A DNA stretch of 64,000 nt from Cellulomonas sp. P24 (lineage in GTDB: Bacteria; Actinomycetota; Actinomycetes; Actinomycetales; Cellulomonadaceae), in assembly GCF_024704385.1 (NCBI RefSeq), contig NZ_JAJDFX010000002.1:1860001-1924000 (forward strand), given 5' to 3'. Of this stretch, positions 50,817-58,909 are shown in pieces. The position numbers were made by a program, and so were the translations under genes. Position 1 is the stretch's first letter, and each line of letters starts with the position of its first letter. The notes beneath the pieces were generated by a model. It saw nothing but the letters and a program-made list of their open reading frames with translations. It had not been told where the DNA came from and did no database searches.

Positions 50817-51241
50817 GCCGCGTACCCGTCGAACCTCCTCGCGAGCCGCGCCTCCTCCCACCGCGCCTTGACGTTGAGCAGGGCGATGAGCAGCGCGAGC
50901 ACCACGACTCGGGCGACGCTCCCGGACGCGAGGGCGTACGCCGTCGCGGAGAGCAGCAGACCCGTGTAGATGGGGTGCCGGACGAACCGGTAGAGGCCGC
51001 CGGTGCGCAGCTGGGCGTGCTGGTTCGGCAGCGGGGTCGCCGTCAGACCCTTCCCGAGCGACGTCGCACCGAGGCCCATGATCGCGACCCCGACCAGGAC
51101 GAGGACCGCGAGGACGACCTGCAGCCCGACCGGCACCGGCCAGCCGTGGCCGCGGGGGACCACGGCGAGCAGCCCGATGAGGCCGAACTGCGCCGTGACC
51201 AGGTAACGTGCGACCACGACGTCCTCGCGCGGGTGCGTCAC
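50768..51241 (-). CDS. Isoprenylcysteine methyltransferase-like (PEMT/ICMT) membrane protein
   Basis: A 157-residue protein with four or five helices. GGLYRFVRHPIYTGLLLSATAYAL followed by KARWEEARLARRFDGYAAYAARTPRFVP is the SAM-binding ICMT signature. Bacterial members methylate lipids, quinones or unknown acceptors. GGAGGA before GTG 51241 sets the start. Convergent with and overlapping the end of the glycosyltransferase-like gene by 49 bases. Confidence 0.88.
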   Translation of the reverse strand: MTHPREDVVVARYLVTAQFGLIGLLAVVPRGHGWPVPVGLQVVLAVLVLVGVAIMGLGATSLGKGLTATPLPNQHAQLRTGGLYRFVRHPIYTGLLLSATAYALASGSVARVVVLALLIALLNVKARWEEARLARRFDGYAAYAARTPRFVPLRVRR

Positions 51242-51382
51242 GTGATCTCCTCCGGTCGGGGGACGGCGTCCCACCCTGACGTTCCGGGCCGTCTCGGCGG
51301 AGGCCGGCCGGTGGCGCGTCCGTGCGCCCGATGGTAGGCCTCAAGGTGATGTCGGTCTGCGCGCGTGAGGCACGACACATGG

Positions 51383-51398
51383 ATACCCCAGCCGGTAT
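51383..51398 (+). promoter_or_regulatory. Candidate CsoR/CstR-type operator
   Basis: ATACCCCAGCCGGTAT has perfect ATACC/GGTAT arms and agrees with the ATACCCC-GGGGTAT sites bound by CsoR-family persulfide (CstR) or copper sensors. It is about 80 bases before a multi-domain persulfide-handling gene, which favours the CstR reading. Confidence 0.55.
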
Positions 51399-51476
51399 GG
51401 GACGGTCGTCCCCCGGCGTCAGACCACCCTTCTCGTACCGTCGAGACCATCATCCACGAGGACAGGAATCCCCATC

Positions 51477-53972
51477 ATGAAGATCGTCGTCGTCGGCGGT
51501 GTCGCGGCCGGCATGTCGATTGCTGCCCGGGCGCGTCGCCTGGACGAGTTCGCAGACATCGTCGTGTTCGAGCGCGGGCACCACGTCTCGTTCGCCAACT
51601 GCGGGCTGCCGTACCACATCGGTGAGGTCATCACCGAGCGCAGCCGCCTCATGCTCCAGACGCCCGAGAGCCTCCACGAGTCCCTGGACATCGACGTGCG
51701 CGTCGGTGTCGAGGTGCTGAGCATCGATCGCGCCGCCAAGACCGTCCGCGCGCGTGACCTCGACTCCGGCGAGGAGTACGACGAGCCGTACGACAAGCTC
51801 GCGCTCGCCCCCGGCGCCCACCCGGTCCGCCCGAACCTCCCCGGTATCGACCTGCCCCAGATCCACGTGCTGCGCCGCATCGGCGACATGGACCTCATCA
51901 AGGCGGCCGTGGACGGCGACGGCAGCAAGAAGCGCACCGGCGGCATCACGCACGCGGTCGTGATCGGCGCCGGCTACGTCGGCCTCGAGATGGCGGAGAA
52001 CCTGCACGAGCGCGGCGTCTCCGTCGAGATCGTCGAGATGGCGGACCAGATCATGCCGCCGCTCGACCGCGAGCTCACCACCACGATGGAGAACTACCTC
52101 GAGGCGCACGGCATCCCGTTGCACCTCAAGACGGCGGCCGCCGCGTTCACCCAGCGCCCTGACGGCCGCATCCGCGTCGAGCTCCGCGACAACACGTCGA
52201 TCGACACCGACCTCGTCGTGATGGCGGCCGGTGTGCGGCCGAGCACCGAGCTCGCCGTCGCGGCAGGGCTCGAGATCGGGCCGCGCGGCGGCATCACGGT
52301 CGACAAGCACATGCGGACGTCCGACCCGGACATCTACGCGGCGGGCGACGCCGTCGAGGTCGCGCACACGATCCTCCCGGACACGTGGCTGATCCCGCTC
52401 GCCGGGCCGGCCAACCGCCAGGGCCGGGTCGCCGCCGAGAACATGTGCGGACGCGACACGGTCTTCGACTCCACCCAGGGCACGTCGGTCGTCAAGGTCT
52501 TCGACATGGTCGCGGGCGGCACCGGTGCCTCCGAGAAGCAGCTCGTGGCGGCCGGCGTGCCGTTCACCGCGGTCCAGACGCACCCGCACGGTCACGCGGG
52601 CTACTACCCGGGCACCGCGATGATGCACGTCAAGGTCCTCTACGCGCCCGACACCGGCAAGATCCTCGGCGCCCAGATCGCCGGGTTCGACGGCGTCGAC
52701 AAGCGGCTCGACGTGCTCGCGACGGCCCTGCGCGCCGGCATGACCGTCTACGACCTCGAGAACCTCGAGCTCTCCTACGCGCCGCCGTTCGGCTCCGCGA
52801 AGGACCCCGTCAACATGGTCGGGTTCGTCGCTGCCAACACGCTGCGCGGCGACCTCCAGCTGTGGCACGCGGGCGACTACCCCGAGGCCACCGAGGGCGC
52901 CCGGATCATCGACGTCCGCGGCCCGGACGAGTTCGGCATCTGGCACCTGCCCGGCGCGGAGAACGTGCCGCTCAAGGAGCTCCGCCGGCTGCAGGCCGAC
53001 TGGGACCGGTCCACCCCGATCCGGCTCTACTGCGCGGTCGGGTTCCGCAGCTACCTCGCGTACCGGATCCTCGTCCAGCGCGGCTTCACCGACGTCAAGA
53101 CCCTCTCCGGGGGCATGGCGACGTTCCGGGCGTACCACGACGTCGCGCCGACCGAGATCGACGCCCCGGTGCCGGTGATCTCCTACGCCGAGGCCGCCTC
53201 GAAGCCCGCCGGCCCGGCCGAGGCGACCGGGGTGCTCGTCGACCTCGACTGCACCGGTCTGGCCTGCCCCGGCCCGATCATGAAGCTGCAGGAGAACATC
53301 AAGCCGCTCGCACCGGGCGACGAGATCCTCGCGCACGTGTCCGACTCCGGGTTCCGGCTCGACGCCCCGGCGTGGGCCGCCCGCAACGGGCACACGATCG
53401 TCTCGCTGACCCCCGAGGGAGCGGGCTACGCGGCCCGGATCCGCAAGGGCGGCGCGGCCGTCAGCCCGTTCGGGCAGATCCCCGCCGCGGCGGCACGCCT
53501 CAAGGACAAGAAGTCGTTCGTGGTGTTCTCGGGCGAGATGGACAAGGTGCTCGCGGCGTTCATCATCGCCAACGGCGCGGTCGCGATGGGCGACGAGGTC
53601 TCGATGTTCTTCACGTTCTGGGGACTGAACGCGCTGCGTCGCGACAACCCGCCGTCACGGCCGAAGTCGCCGACGGACCGGATGTTCGAGGCGATGATGC
53701 CGTCCGGCGCGGACGACCTCAAGCTCTCGAACCTCAACATGCTGGGCGGCGGGACGGCCCTCATGAAGAAGATCATGCGCGACAACAAGGTGCCGAGCCT
53801 GCCGGAGCTGATCGTCTCCGCGCAGCAGGCCGGCGTCCGCCTCGTCGCGTGCACCATGACGATGGACCTGCTCGGGATCGCCCCCGGCGACCTCATGGAC
53901 GGCGTCGAGATGGGTGGCGTCGCGACCTTCCTCGGCGACACGAACGAGTCGAACGGCGCGTTCTTCATCTGA
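51477..53972 (+). CDS. CoA-disulfide-reductase / rhodanese / TusA / DsrE fusion
   Basis: An 831-residue four-domain protein. Residues 1-450 form a FAD-dependent disulfide reductase (VVVGGVAAGMS; redox Cys42 in SFANCGLPYHIG), as in CoA-disulfide or CoA-persulfide reductases. A rhodanese domain follows (Cys519 in YCAVGFRSY), then TusA-like sulfur carrier (Cys597 in ACPGP) and a DsrE/DsrF-like domain (Cys792 in ACTMTMD). It should accept and relay persulfide sulfur. The sequence upstream carries a CstR-like site. ATG 51477 follows AGGA. Confidence 0.93.
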   Translation: MKIVVVGGVAAGMSIAARARRLDEFADIVVFERGHHVSFANCGLPYHIGEVITERSRLMLQTPESLHESLDIDVRVGVEVLSIDRAAKTVRARDLDSGEEYDEPYDKLALAPGAHPVRPNLPGIDLPQIHVLRRIGDMDLIKAAVDGDGSKKRTGGITHAVVIGAGYVGLEMAENLHERGVSVEIVEMADQIMPPLDRELTTTMENYLEAHGIPLHLKTAAAAFTQRPDGRIRVELRDNTSIDTDLVVMAAGVRPSTELAVAAGLEIGPRGGITVDKHMRTSDPDIYAAGDAVEVAHTILPDTWLIPLAGPANRQGRVAAENMCGRDTVFDSTQGTSVVKVFDMVAGGTGASEKQLVAAGVPFTAVQTHPHGHAGYYPGTAMMHVKVLYAPDTGKILGAQIAGFDGVDKRLDVLATALRAGMTVYDLENLELSYAPPFGSAKDPVNMVGFVAANTLRGDLQLWHAGDYPEATEGARIIDVRGPDEFGIWHLPGAENVPLKELRRLQADWDRSTPIRLYCAVGFRSYLAYRILVQRGFTDVKTLSGGMATFRAYHDVAPTEIDAPVPVISYAEAASKPAGPAEATGVLVDLDCTGLACPGPIMKLQENIKPLAPGDEILAHVSDSGFRLDAPAWAARNGHTIVSLTPEGAGYAARIRKGGAAVSPFGQIPAAAARLKDKKSFVVFSGEMDKVLAAFIIANGAVAMGDEVSMFFTFWGLNALRRDNPPSRPKSPTDRMFEAMMPSGADDLKLSNLNMLGGGTALMKKIMRDNKVPSLPELIVSAQQAGVRLVACTMTMDLLGIAPGDLMDGVEMGGVATFLGDTNESNGAFFI

Positions 53973-53978
53973 CGCGCA

Positions 53979-54018
53979 CGACGAGACCCGCCCGGCAGCC
54001 CTCGGGCGGGTCTCGTCG
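53979..54018. terminator. Strong bidirectional terminator
   Basis: Perfect 16-bp arms starting CGACGAGACCCGCCCG and ending CGGGCGGGTCTCGTCG enclose an eight-base loop, six bases after the fusion gene and before the convergent LLM gene stop. Confidence 0.85.
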
Positions 54019-54044
54019 TCCGTCGGCTGTGGCGTCGTCCTCCC

Positions 54045-54991
54045 TCAGCCGAGCTGCGGAGCGACCTCCTGCGCCACGAGCGCCAGGTGGTCCAGGTCCG
54101 CGAGGTCGAGCACCTGCAGGTACACGCGCTGCGTCCCCGCCTCGGCGAGCGCAGCGAGACGGTCGACCACCTCGCTGACGGTCCCCGCCACACCGTTGCG
54201 GCGCAGCTCCTCCGGCTCGCGGCCGATCGCCGCGGCCCGGCGCGCCACCTCGGCGTCGTCCGATCCCGCGCACAGCACGAGGGCCACCGAGTACACGAGG
54301 TCGTCCGCCGGCCGTCCGATCTCCTCGCACGCGGCGCGGACCCGGCCGAACAGCATCGGGACGTCCTCGATCGGGGGAAGGACGCGTTGTACTCGGCGCC
54401 GAACCGGGCCGCGAGCGCCGGGGTGCGACGCGGACCACGGCCACCGATGATCACCGGGACGCCGGCGCGCGCGGGGTCGAGCGGGCTGCGCTGCACCGGC
54501 TTCGGCAGGGCGGGTGAGTCGGCGAGCGTGTAGTGCTCGCCCTGGAAGTCGAACCGCTCGCCCAGCGGGGTGCCCCACAGCCCGGTGACGATCTCGAGCT
54601 GCTCGGTGAGCAGCCCGAACCTCTTCTCGGGGAACGGGATGCCGTAGGCCGCGTGCTCGGCTGCGTACCAGCCGGCCCCGAGCCCGAGCTCGATGCGGCC
54701 GCCGGACATCTGGTCGACCTGCGCGACCTGGATCGCGAGAACTCCGGGGTGGCGGAACGTCGCGGCGGTCACGAGGGTGCCGAGCCGGATGCTCGACGTC
54801 TCGCGAGCAAGGCCGGCGAGGGTCGTCCAGGCGTCGGTCGGGCCGGGGAGGCCGTCGCCGTCGCCCATCACGAGGTAGTGGTCGGACCGGAAGAACCCGT
54901 CGTAGCCGAGGGTCTCGGCGGCCTGTGCCACCCGGAGGAGGTCGTCGTAGGTGGCGCCCTGCTGGGGCTCGGTGAAGATGCGCAGATCCAT
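54045..54991 (-). pseudogene. LLM-class F420-dependent oxidoreductase, frameshifted
   Basis: From ATG 54991 (MDLRIFTEPQQGATYDDLL) a luciferase-like F420 oxidoreductase runs to EYNASFP, then loses frame at a run of five G (54373-54377, C on the coding strand). The remainder continues in another frame: IEDVPMLFGRVRAACEEIG to EVAPQLG. One added base joins them to a normal 315-residue protein. GLGAGWYAAEHAAYGIPFP and LGTLVTAATFRHPG are family signatures. The break is either a real mutation or a homopolymer reading error. Confidence 0.85.
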
Positions 54992-55024
54992 GGGTCCAGC
55001 GTGCCAGGTCAGGGGTCACCGGTC

Positions 55025-55053
55025 TTGACACCCCACATGCGGAACGTTAGATT
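55025..55053 (+). promoter_or_regulatory. Strong promoter of the TIM-like isomerase operon
   Basis: TTGACA and TAGATT are 17 bases apart, the best match to a housekeeping promoter in the window, in an AT-rich patch. Transcription would start near 55060, leaving a 5' leader of about 160 bases before GTG 55219. Confidence 0.7.
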
Positions 55054-55059
55054 TCACAC

Positions 55060-55078
55060 GTGATTGCATCAAGATCAC
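55060..55078 (+). promoter_or_regulatory. Candidate repressor operator at the start site
   Basis: GTGAT and ATCAC arms are nine bases apart, and the inner part contains TGATTGCATCA (TGAT/ATCA arms). It covers the expected transcription start, a suitable place for a sugar repressor of DeoR, GntR or LacI type. The regulator is not in the window. Confidence 0.45.
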
Positions 55079-55218
55079 ACGCTGTTAACACCTAGTGCAG
55101 AGAGGCACAGGGTGGGACGGGCAGCGTGGCACCGCAACGGAGGCGACCCGGGACGACGACGCCCGAGCCGCGACGAGCGACACGGACCGGCGCGTCCGAT
55201 GAAGGATGGACGATACGC

Positions 55219-56004
55219 GTGACCGTCTACATCGGCACCAGCTGGAAGATGAACAAGACCCTCGACGAGGCGCGCACCTACGTCGAGACGCTCAACGGGG
55301 CCCCGACGTGGCCCGGCACCGTCCAGCCGTTCGTGCTCCCCCCGCACACCGTGCTGTCGACGGTCCGTGCCACGCTCGACCCCGCGACAGGCGTCTGGGT
55401 CGGCGCCCAGAACGCCCACTGGGCGCCCCACGGGCCGTACACCGGCGAGGTCTCGATGACCATGGTCAAGGACGCCGGGGCCGGGATCGTCGAGATCGGC
55501 CACTCCGAGCGACGCGAGCTGTTCAACGAGACCGACCGCAGCGTGAACCTCAAGATCGTCGCCGCGCTCGCCGCCGGACTGATACCGCTCCTGTGCGTCG
55601 GCGAGGGGCTGGAGACGCGGAGCCGCGGCGAGGCTCTCCGGTTCGTGCTCGCCCAGGTCGACGCCGCGTTCGCGGGCATCCCCGCCGAGGACACCCGCAA
55701 GGTCCTGGTCGCCTACGAGCCGGTCTGGGCCATCGGCGACGCCGGCATCCCCGCGAGAGCCGAGGACGTCGCCGACGTCATCTCCGCGATCAGCACCAGC
55801 CGGGACCTCCGCGGCGTCCTGTACGGCGGGAGCGTCAACCACGCCAACGCCGCCGAGCTGCTGTCCGTCCCCGCCGTCGACGGCCTCTTCGTCGGCCGCT
55901 CCGCCTGGGACGCCGACGGATTCCTCTCGCTGGTCTCCCTCGCGGCCGAGGTGCGGGGCACGAGCCCCGTGCCGCCGACGCCGCTCCACGCCCCCGTACG
56001 GTGA
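55219..56004 (+). CDS. Triosephosphate-isomerase-like sugar-phosphate isomerase
   Basis: A 261-residue TIM barrel with catalytic Lys10 (SWKMN), His95 (EIGHSERR) and Glu167 (AYEPVWAIG), and the phosphate loop YGGSVN. In the expected SWKMNKT context Thr-Ser replaces Gly-Asn. Close relatives near DhaK and RpiB genes are L-erythrulose-1-phosphate isomerases (LerI/EryH) rather than glycolytic TpiA; the neighbours here favour that. GTG 55219 starts the family sequence MTVYIGTSWKM. Confidence 0.88.
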   Translation: MTVYIGTSWKMNKTLDEARTYVETLNGAPTWPGTVQPFVLPPHTVLSTVRATLDPATGVWVGAQNAHWAPHGPYTGEVSMTMVKDAGAGIVEIGHSERRELFNETDRSVNLKIVAALAAGLIPLLCVGEGLETRSRGEALRFVLAQVDAAFAGIPAEDTRKVLVAYEPVWAIGDAGIPARAEDVADVISAISTSRDLRGVLYGGSVNHANAAELLSVPAVDGLFVGRSAWDADGFLSLVSLAAEVRGTSPVPPTPLHAPVR

Positions 56005-56022
56005 CGACAGGAAGGTACGACG

Positions 56023-57042
56023 ATGACCGAGGTGTTCGGACGGCCGCTCGCTGAGGTGCGGCGCAGAGTGGGATCGCTCGCCCAGGTGGCGCGCATCGAC
56101 AGCCTGGTGGAGAGCGAGGGCGAGCCGCGCGGGAGCAGGCGCCTGCGACTCGTCAACGGATCGGGCATCGAGGTCGAGCTCCATCCGGACCGCGGTCTGG
56201 ACATCGGGCAGGTGAGCGTCGACGGCATCCCCGTCGCCTGGCTCACCGGAGCCGGCATCGCCGCACCGGCCTTCTACAACCCCTCGGGCGCCGAGTGGCT
56301 GCGCACCTTCGGCGGCGGGTTCCTCACCACGTGCGGCCTCGACACGTTCGGACCGCCGAGCCACGACGAGGGCAAGGACTTCGGCCAGCACGGCCGCATC
56401 AGCGCCGCCCCCGCCCGCATGATCACGACGAGCACCGAGAACGGGGTCGTCGTCGTCGAGGGGATCATGCAGCAGTCCGCCCTGCACGGCGAGAACCTGA
56501 CGCTCCGCAGGCGGGTGAGCTCGGCCATCGGCTCGGACACCTTCACCGTCGACGACGTCGTGACCAACGAGGGCCCGGGCGAGCAGCCCCACATGATCCT
56601 GTACCACGTCAACCTCGGCTGGCCGCTTCTCGAGGAGGGTGCGGTGCTCTCGATCCCGTCGCAGGAGATCGTGCCGCGCGACCCCGTGACCGCCGAGGGG
56701 CTCGCGACGTCGAGCACGATCACCGCCCCGACCCCCGACGCCCCCGAACGGGTCTTCCTGCACACGTTCGACGGGTCCGGTCACCGCGACGTGACGTTGG
56801 AGAACCACCGCCTGGGGATCGCGCTGGAGATGCGGTTCGACCTCGCCACGTTGCCGGTCATGTACCAGTGGAGCCTCTTCCGCGAGGGGTCCAACGTGCT
56901 CGGTCTCGAGCCCGCCAACTGCGCCGGGGTCCACGGGCGCGCACAGACGCGTGCCGACGGGAACCTGCCGATCCTGCAGCCGGGCGAGAGCGTCAGCTAC
57001 CGGATCGACTTCCGTCTCCGGCGGCTCTCCGACACGCACTGA
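56023..57042 (+). CDS. DUF4432 aldose-1-epimerase-like protein
   Basis: A 339-residue beta-sandwich protein. ELHPDRGLDIGQVSVDGIPVAW, GGFLTTCGLDTFG, HGRISAAPA, YHVNLGWPLLEEGA and GLEPANCAG are typical of DUF4432, a galactose-mutarotase-like family with conserved His and Glu residues. It may epimerise or bind the sugar handled by this locus. GGAAGG precedes ATG 56023, 18 bases after the isomerase gene, so both share the promoter at 55025. Confidence 0.88.
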   Translation: MTEVFGRPLAEVRRRVGSLAQVARIDSLVESEGEPRGSRRLRLVNGSGIEVELHPDRGLDIGQVSVDGIPVAWLTGAGIAAPAFYNPSGAEWLRTFGGGFLTTCGLDTFGPPSHDEGKDFGQHGRISAAPARMITTSTENGVVVVEGIMQQSALHGENLTLRRRVSSAIGSDTFTVDDVVTNEGPGEQPHMILYHVNLGWPLLEEGAVLSIPSQEIVPRDPVTAEGLATSSTITAPTPDAPERVFLHTFDGSGHRDVTLENHRLGIALEMRFDLATLPVMYQWSLFREGSNVLGLEPANCAGVHGRAQTRADGNLPILQPGESVSYRIDFRLRRLSDTH

Positions 57043-57047
57043 GCCGC

Positions 57048-57071
57048 ACCGACATGTACACCGACATGTAC
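57048..57071 (+). repeat. Two 12-bp tandem repeats
   Basis: ACCGACATGTAC occurs twice in tandem directly after the DUF4432 stop; each copy includes the palindrome ACATGT. Confidence 0.8.
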
Positions 57072-57090
57072 TGAGACGCGTACACGACGA

Positions 57091-57130
57091 CGGGGCCGGC
57101 GTGGAGAGGATCCTCTCCACGCCGGCCCCG
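57091..57130. terminator. Perfect 40-bp palindrome between convergent operons
   Basis: The half CGGGGCCGGCGTGGAGAGGA is followed at once by its exact complement. It separates the forward isomerase/DUF4432 operon from the reverse cupin/kinase/transporter operon and would stop transcription both ways. The RNA hairpin would have a minimal loop at GGATCC. Confidence 0.88.
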
Positions 57131-57195
57131 TTCTCGTCCGGCTCCCCGCGCCTCGGCTCGCTGCGGGTGCCGATGGTCCGACGGACCCGGGCGGC

Positions 57196-58371
57196 CTACC
57201 GCTTCAGGCCGGCCCGCGGTGCGTCCGGGTTGATGTCCGGCCCGAAGAACTTGACCAGCACCAGGTCCTCCGCGCCGGTGTTGACGATCTCCACCGGTTC
57301 GACCGCCCTGTCGTGCACGATCAGCAGCTCGTCGTCCCCCGGCGTGCCGCCGCGCACGGCGTGCCCGGCGACGGTGCCCTCACCACGCCAGACCAGCAGG
57401 TTGTGCACACCACGCTCGACGTCCACGACACTCGCACCCGGCGCCAGCCGCAACCGCTTCCCGGAGAACTTCGGCGACCCGTAGAACACCCACGCCTCGT
57501 CGACCCCTTCGGCCTCCTTGAACGTGCGCGGGATCAGGACGCGGTTGTCGTAGAAGTGCGGGTCGCCGTTGGCCTTCCAGTCGACCCAGCGCATGAGCGC
57601 ACGCTCGTGCAACGCCTCACGGTCCTCGGCCGAGACGTCCTTGTAGAGCATCTCCTTGCTGATGATCTTCCCGGCGTTGAGCGCCTGGAACATCGACATC
57701 GTGTCGGCGTCCTCCTGGAGCTCGATCGTCAGCGCCGTCCCCGGGGCGTGGAGGATCCCCGACTCGATCAGGAACCCCTCCTCAGGAACCTGGAGGTACG
57801 CGAACGCGTGCTTGAGGATCGCGTCGTCGTCCCACGCCTCGAGGTACGGAAGGAGCACCTCGGCGCCGTCGCCCTCCGCGATCCACGGGTGCACCCCGTA
57901 GAACGACTCCGGGTGCGCGCCCATGTCGACGTCCGGCGGGAACCAGTACGCCTCGTCCTTCGAGTTCCGGCCGACGAGCGCGGCCTGATCCGTCGGCGGG
58001 TGGATGTGGTACGGGATCCGGGCGCCGTAGTCGAAGATCTTCGCCAGCCGGCCGAGGTCCGCATGCGTCGCGGCGTAGTCCGTCCCCATGACGAGCGCCG
58101 GGGCCGCCGCCACCGCATCCTTCAGGTTCAGCCGCTCGCCCGAGGTCCGGATGTAGCTGATCCCCTCGTCGTCGGGACCGATCCGGTTGTCGGCGTGCGT
58201 CGTCGAGCCGAGCCAGCGCTCGCAGACGAATCCCCGCTCTCCGAGGTCGTAGTCCTCCTCCGCGAGCCCCAGACGGCGACCGGGCGGCAACCAGTCGCGC
58301 GCGACGAGCGCAGGGTCGAGCCTCAGCACCCCACCCGTCTCGTCAATGGCCGCCTTGACCTTCTCGAACAT
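57196..58371 (-). CDS. Cupin-family sugar isomerase-like protein
   Basis: A 391-residue two-cupin protein resembling class I mannose-6-phosphate isomerases. IFDYGARIPYHIHPP holds metal-binding His, KDEAYWFPPD the Glu, GILHAPGTAL another His, and a second cupin occurs at SVVDVERGVHNLLVWRG. ATG 58371 has GAGG eight bases before it; a longer form from ATG 58401 is possible. In this locus it may act on the free sugar or its phosphate. Exact reaction unknown. Confidence 0.78.
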   Translation of the reverse strand: MFEKVKAAIDETGGVLRLDPALVARDWLPPGRRLGLAEEDYDLGERGFVCERWLGSTTHADNRIGPDDEGISYIRTSGERLNLKDAVAAAPALVMGTDYAATHADLGRLAKIFDYGARIPYHIHPPTDQAALVGRNSKDEAYWFPPDVDMGAHPESFYGVHPWIAEGDGAEVLLPYLEAWDDDAILKHAFAYLQVPEEGFLIESGILHAPGTALTIELQEDADTMSMFQALNAGKIISKEMLYKDVSAEDREALHERALMRWVDWKANGDPHFYDNRVLIPRTFKEAEGVDEAWVFYGSPKFSGKRLRLAPGASVVDVERGVHNLLVWRGEGTVAGHAVRGGTPGDDELLIVHDRAVEPVEIVNTGAEDLVLVKFFGPDINPDAPRAGLKR

Positions 58372-58411
58372 CGTCTCCACCTCTTCCGACCTCGTTGTCA
58401 TGTCATCGCGA

Positions 58412-58909
58412 CTAACGGCACTCCGGCGTGACCTCCGGCACCGGCGAGCCGGCGCCCTCGTAGTCCGCAAGAATCTGCACCTTGCCCGCCGACGCGGACG
58501 TCTCGTCGAACCGGTACGTCAACCACTCCCGCGCCAGTCGGCGTGCGAGCTCGAGGCCCACGACGCGCTGCCCGAAGGTGAGGACCTGCGCGTTGTTGCT
58601 GAGCACGGCCCGCTCGACCGAGAAGCTGTCGTGCGCGGTGACCGCGCGCACCCCCCGCACCTTGTTCGCGGCGATCGCCACACCCAGACCCGTCCCGCAG
58701 ACCAGCAGGGCACGGTCCGCCAGGCCCGCGCTGATCATCTCGGCCGCAGCGACCGCGATCCGCGGGTACTCCGTGTGGCTGTCCTTGTCGACGCCGACGT
58801 CGACGACGGACTCCACGAGCTCGCTCGCCTCGAGGTCCGCCTTGAGGGCCTCCTTGTACGTGAAGCCCGCGTCGTCGGACCCGACCACGAGCCGTAGCTT
58901 GTCGCTCAT
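58412..58909 (-). CDS. RpiB/LacAB-type sugar-phosphate isomerase
   Basis: A 165-residue enzyme. [15 protein letters not shown] opens the fold, and the catalytic Cys71 lies in [44 protein letters not shown] completes the active site. Relatives interconvert ribose, allose, galactose or erythrulose phosphates. Alongside a DhaK-type kinase a D-erythrulose-4-phosphate isomerase role (DerI/EryI) is likely. ATG 58909 overlaps the kinase stop by four bases. Confidence 0.9.
   Translation of the reverse strand: MSDKLRLVVGSDDAGFTYKEALKADLEASELVESVVDVGVDKDSHTEYPRIAVAAAEMISAGLADRALLVCGTGLGVAIAANKVRGVRAVTAHDSFSVERAVLSNNAQVLTFGQRVVGLELARRLAREWLTYRFDETSASAGKVQILADYEGAGSPVPEVTPECR

Noticed and set aside
51450-53393. 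647-codon minus-strand frame
   Set aside because: Antisense to the CoA-disulfide reductase fusion; no domain signature.
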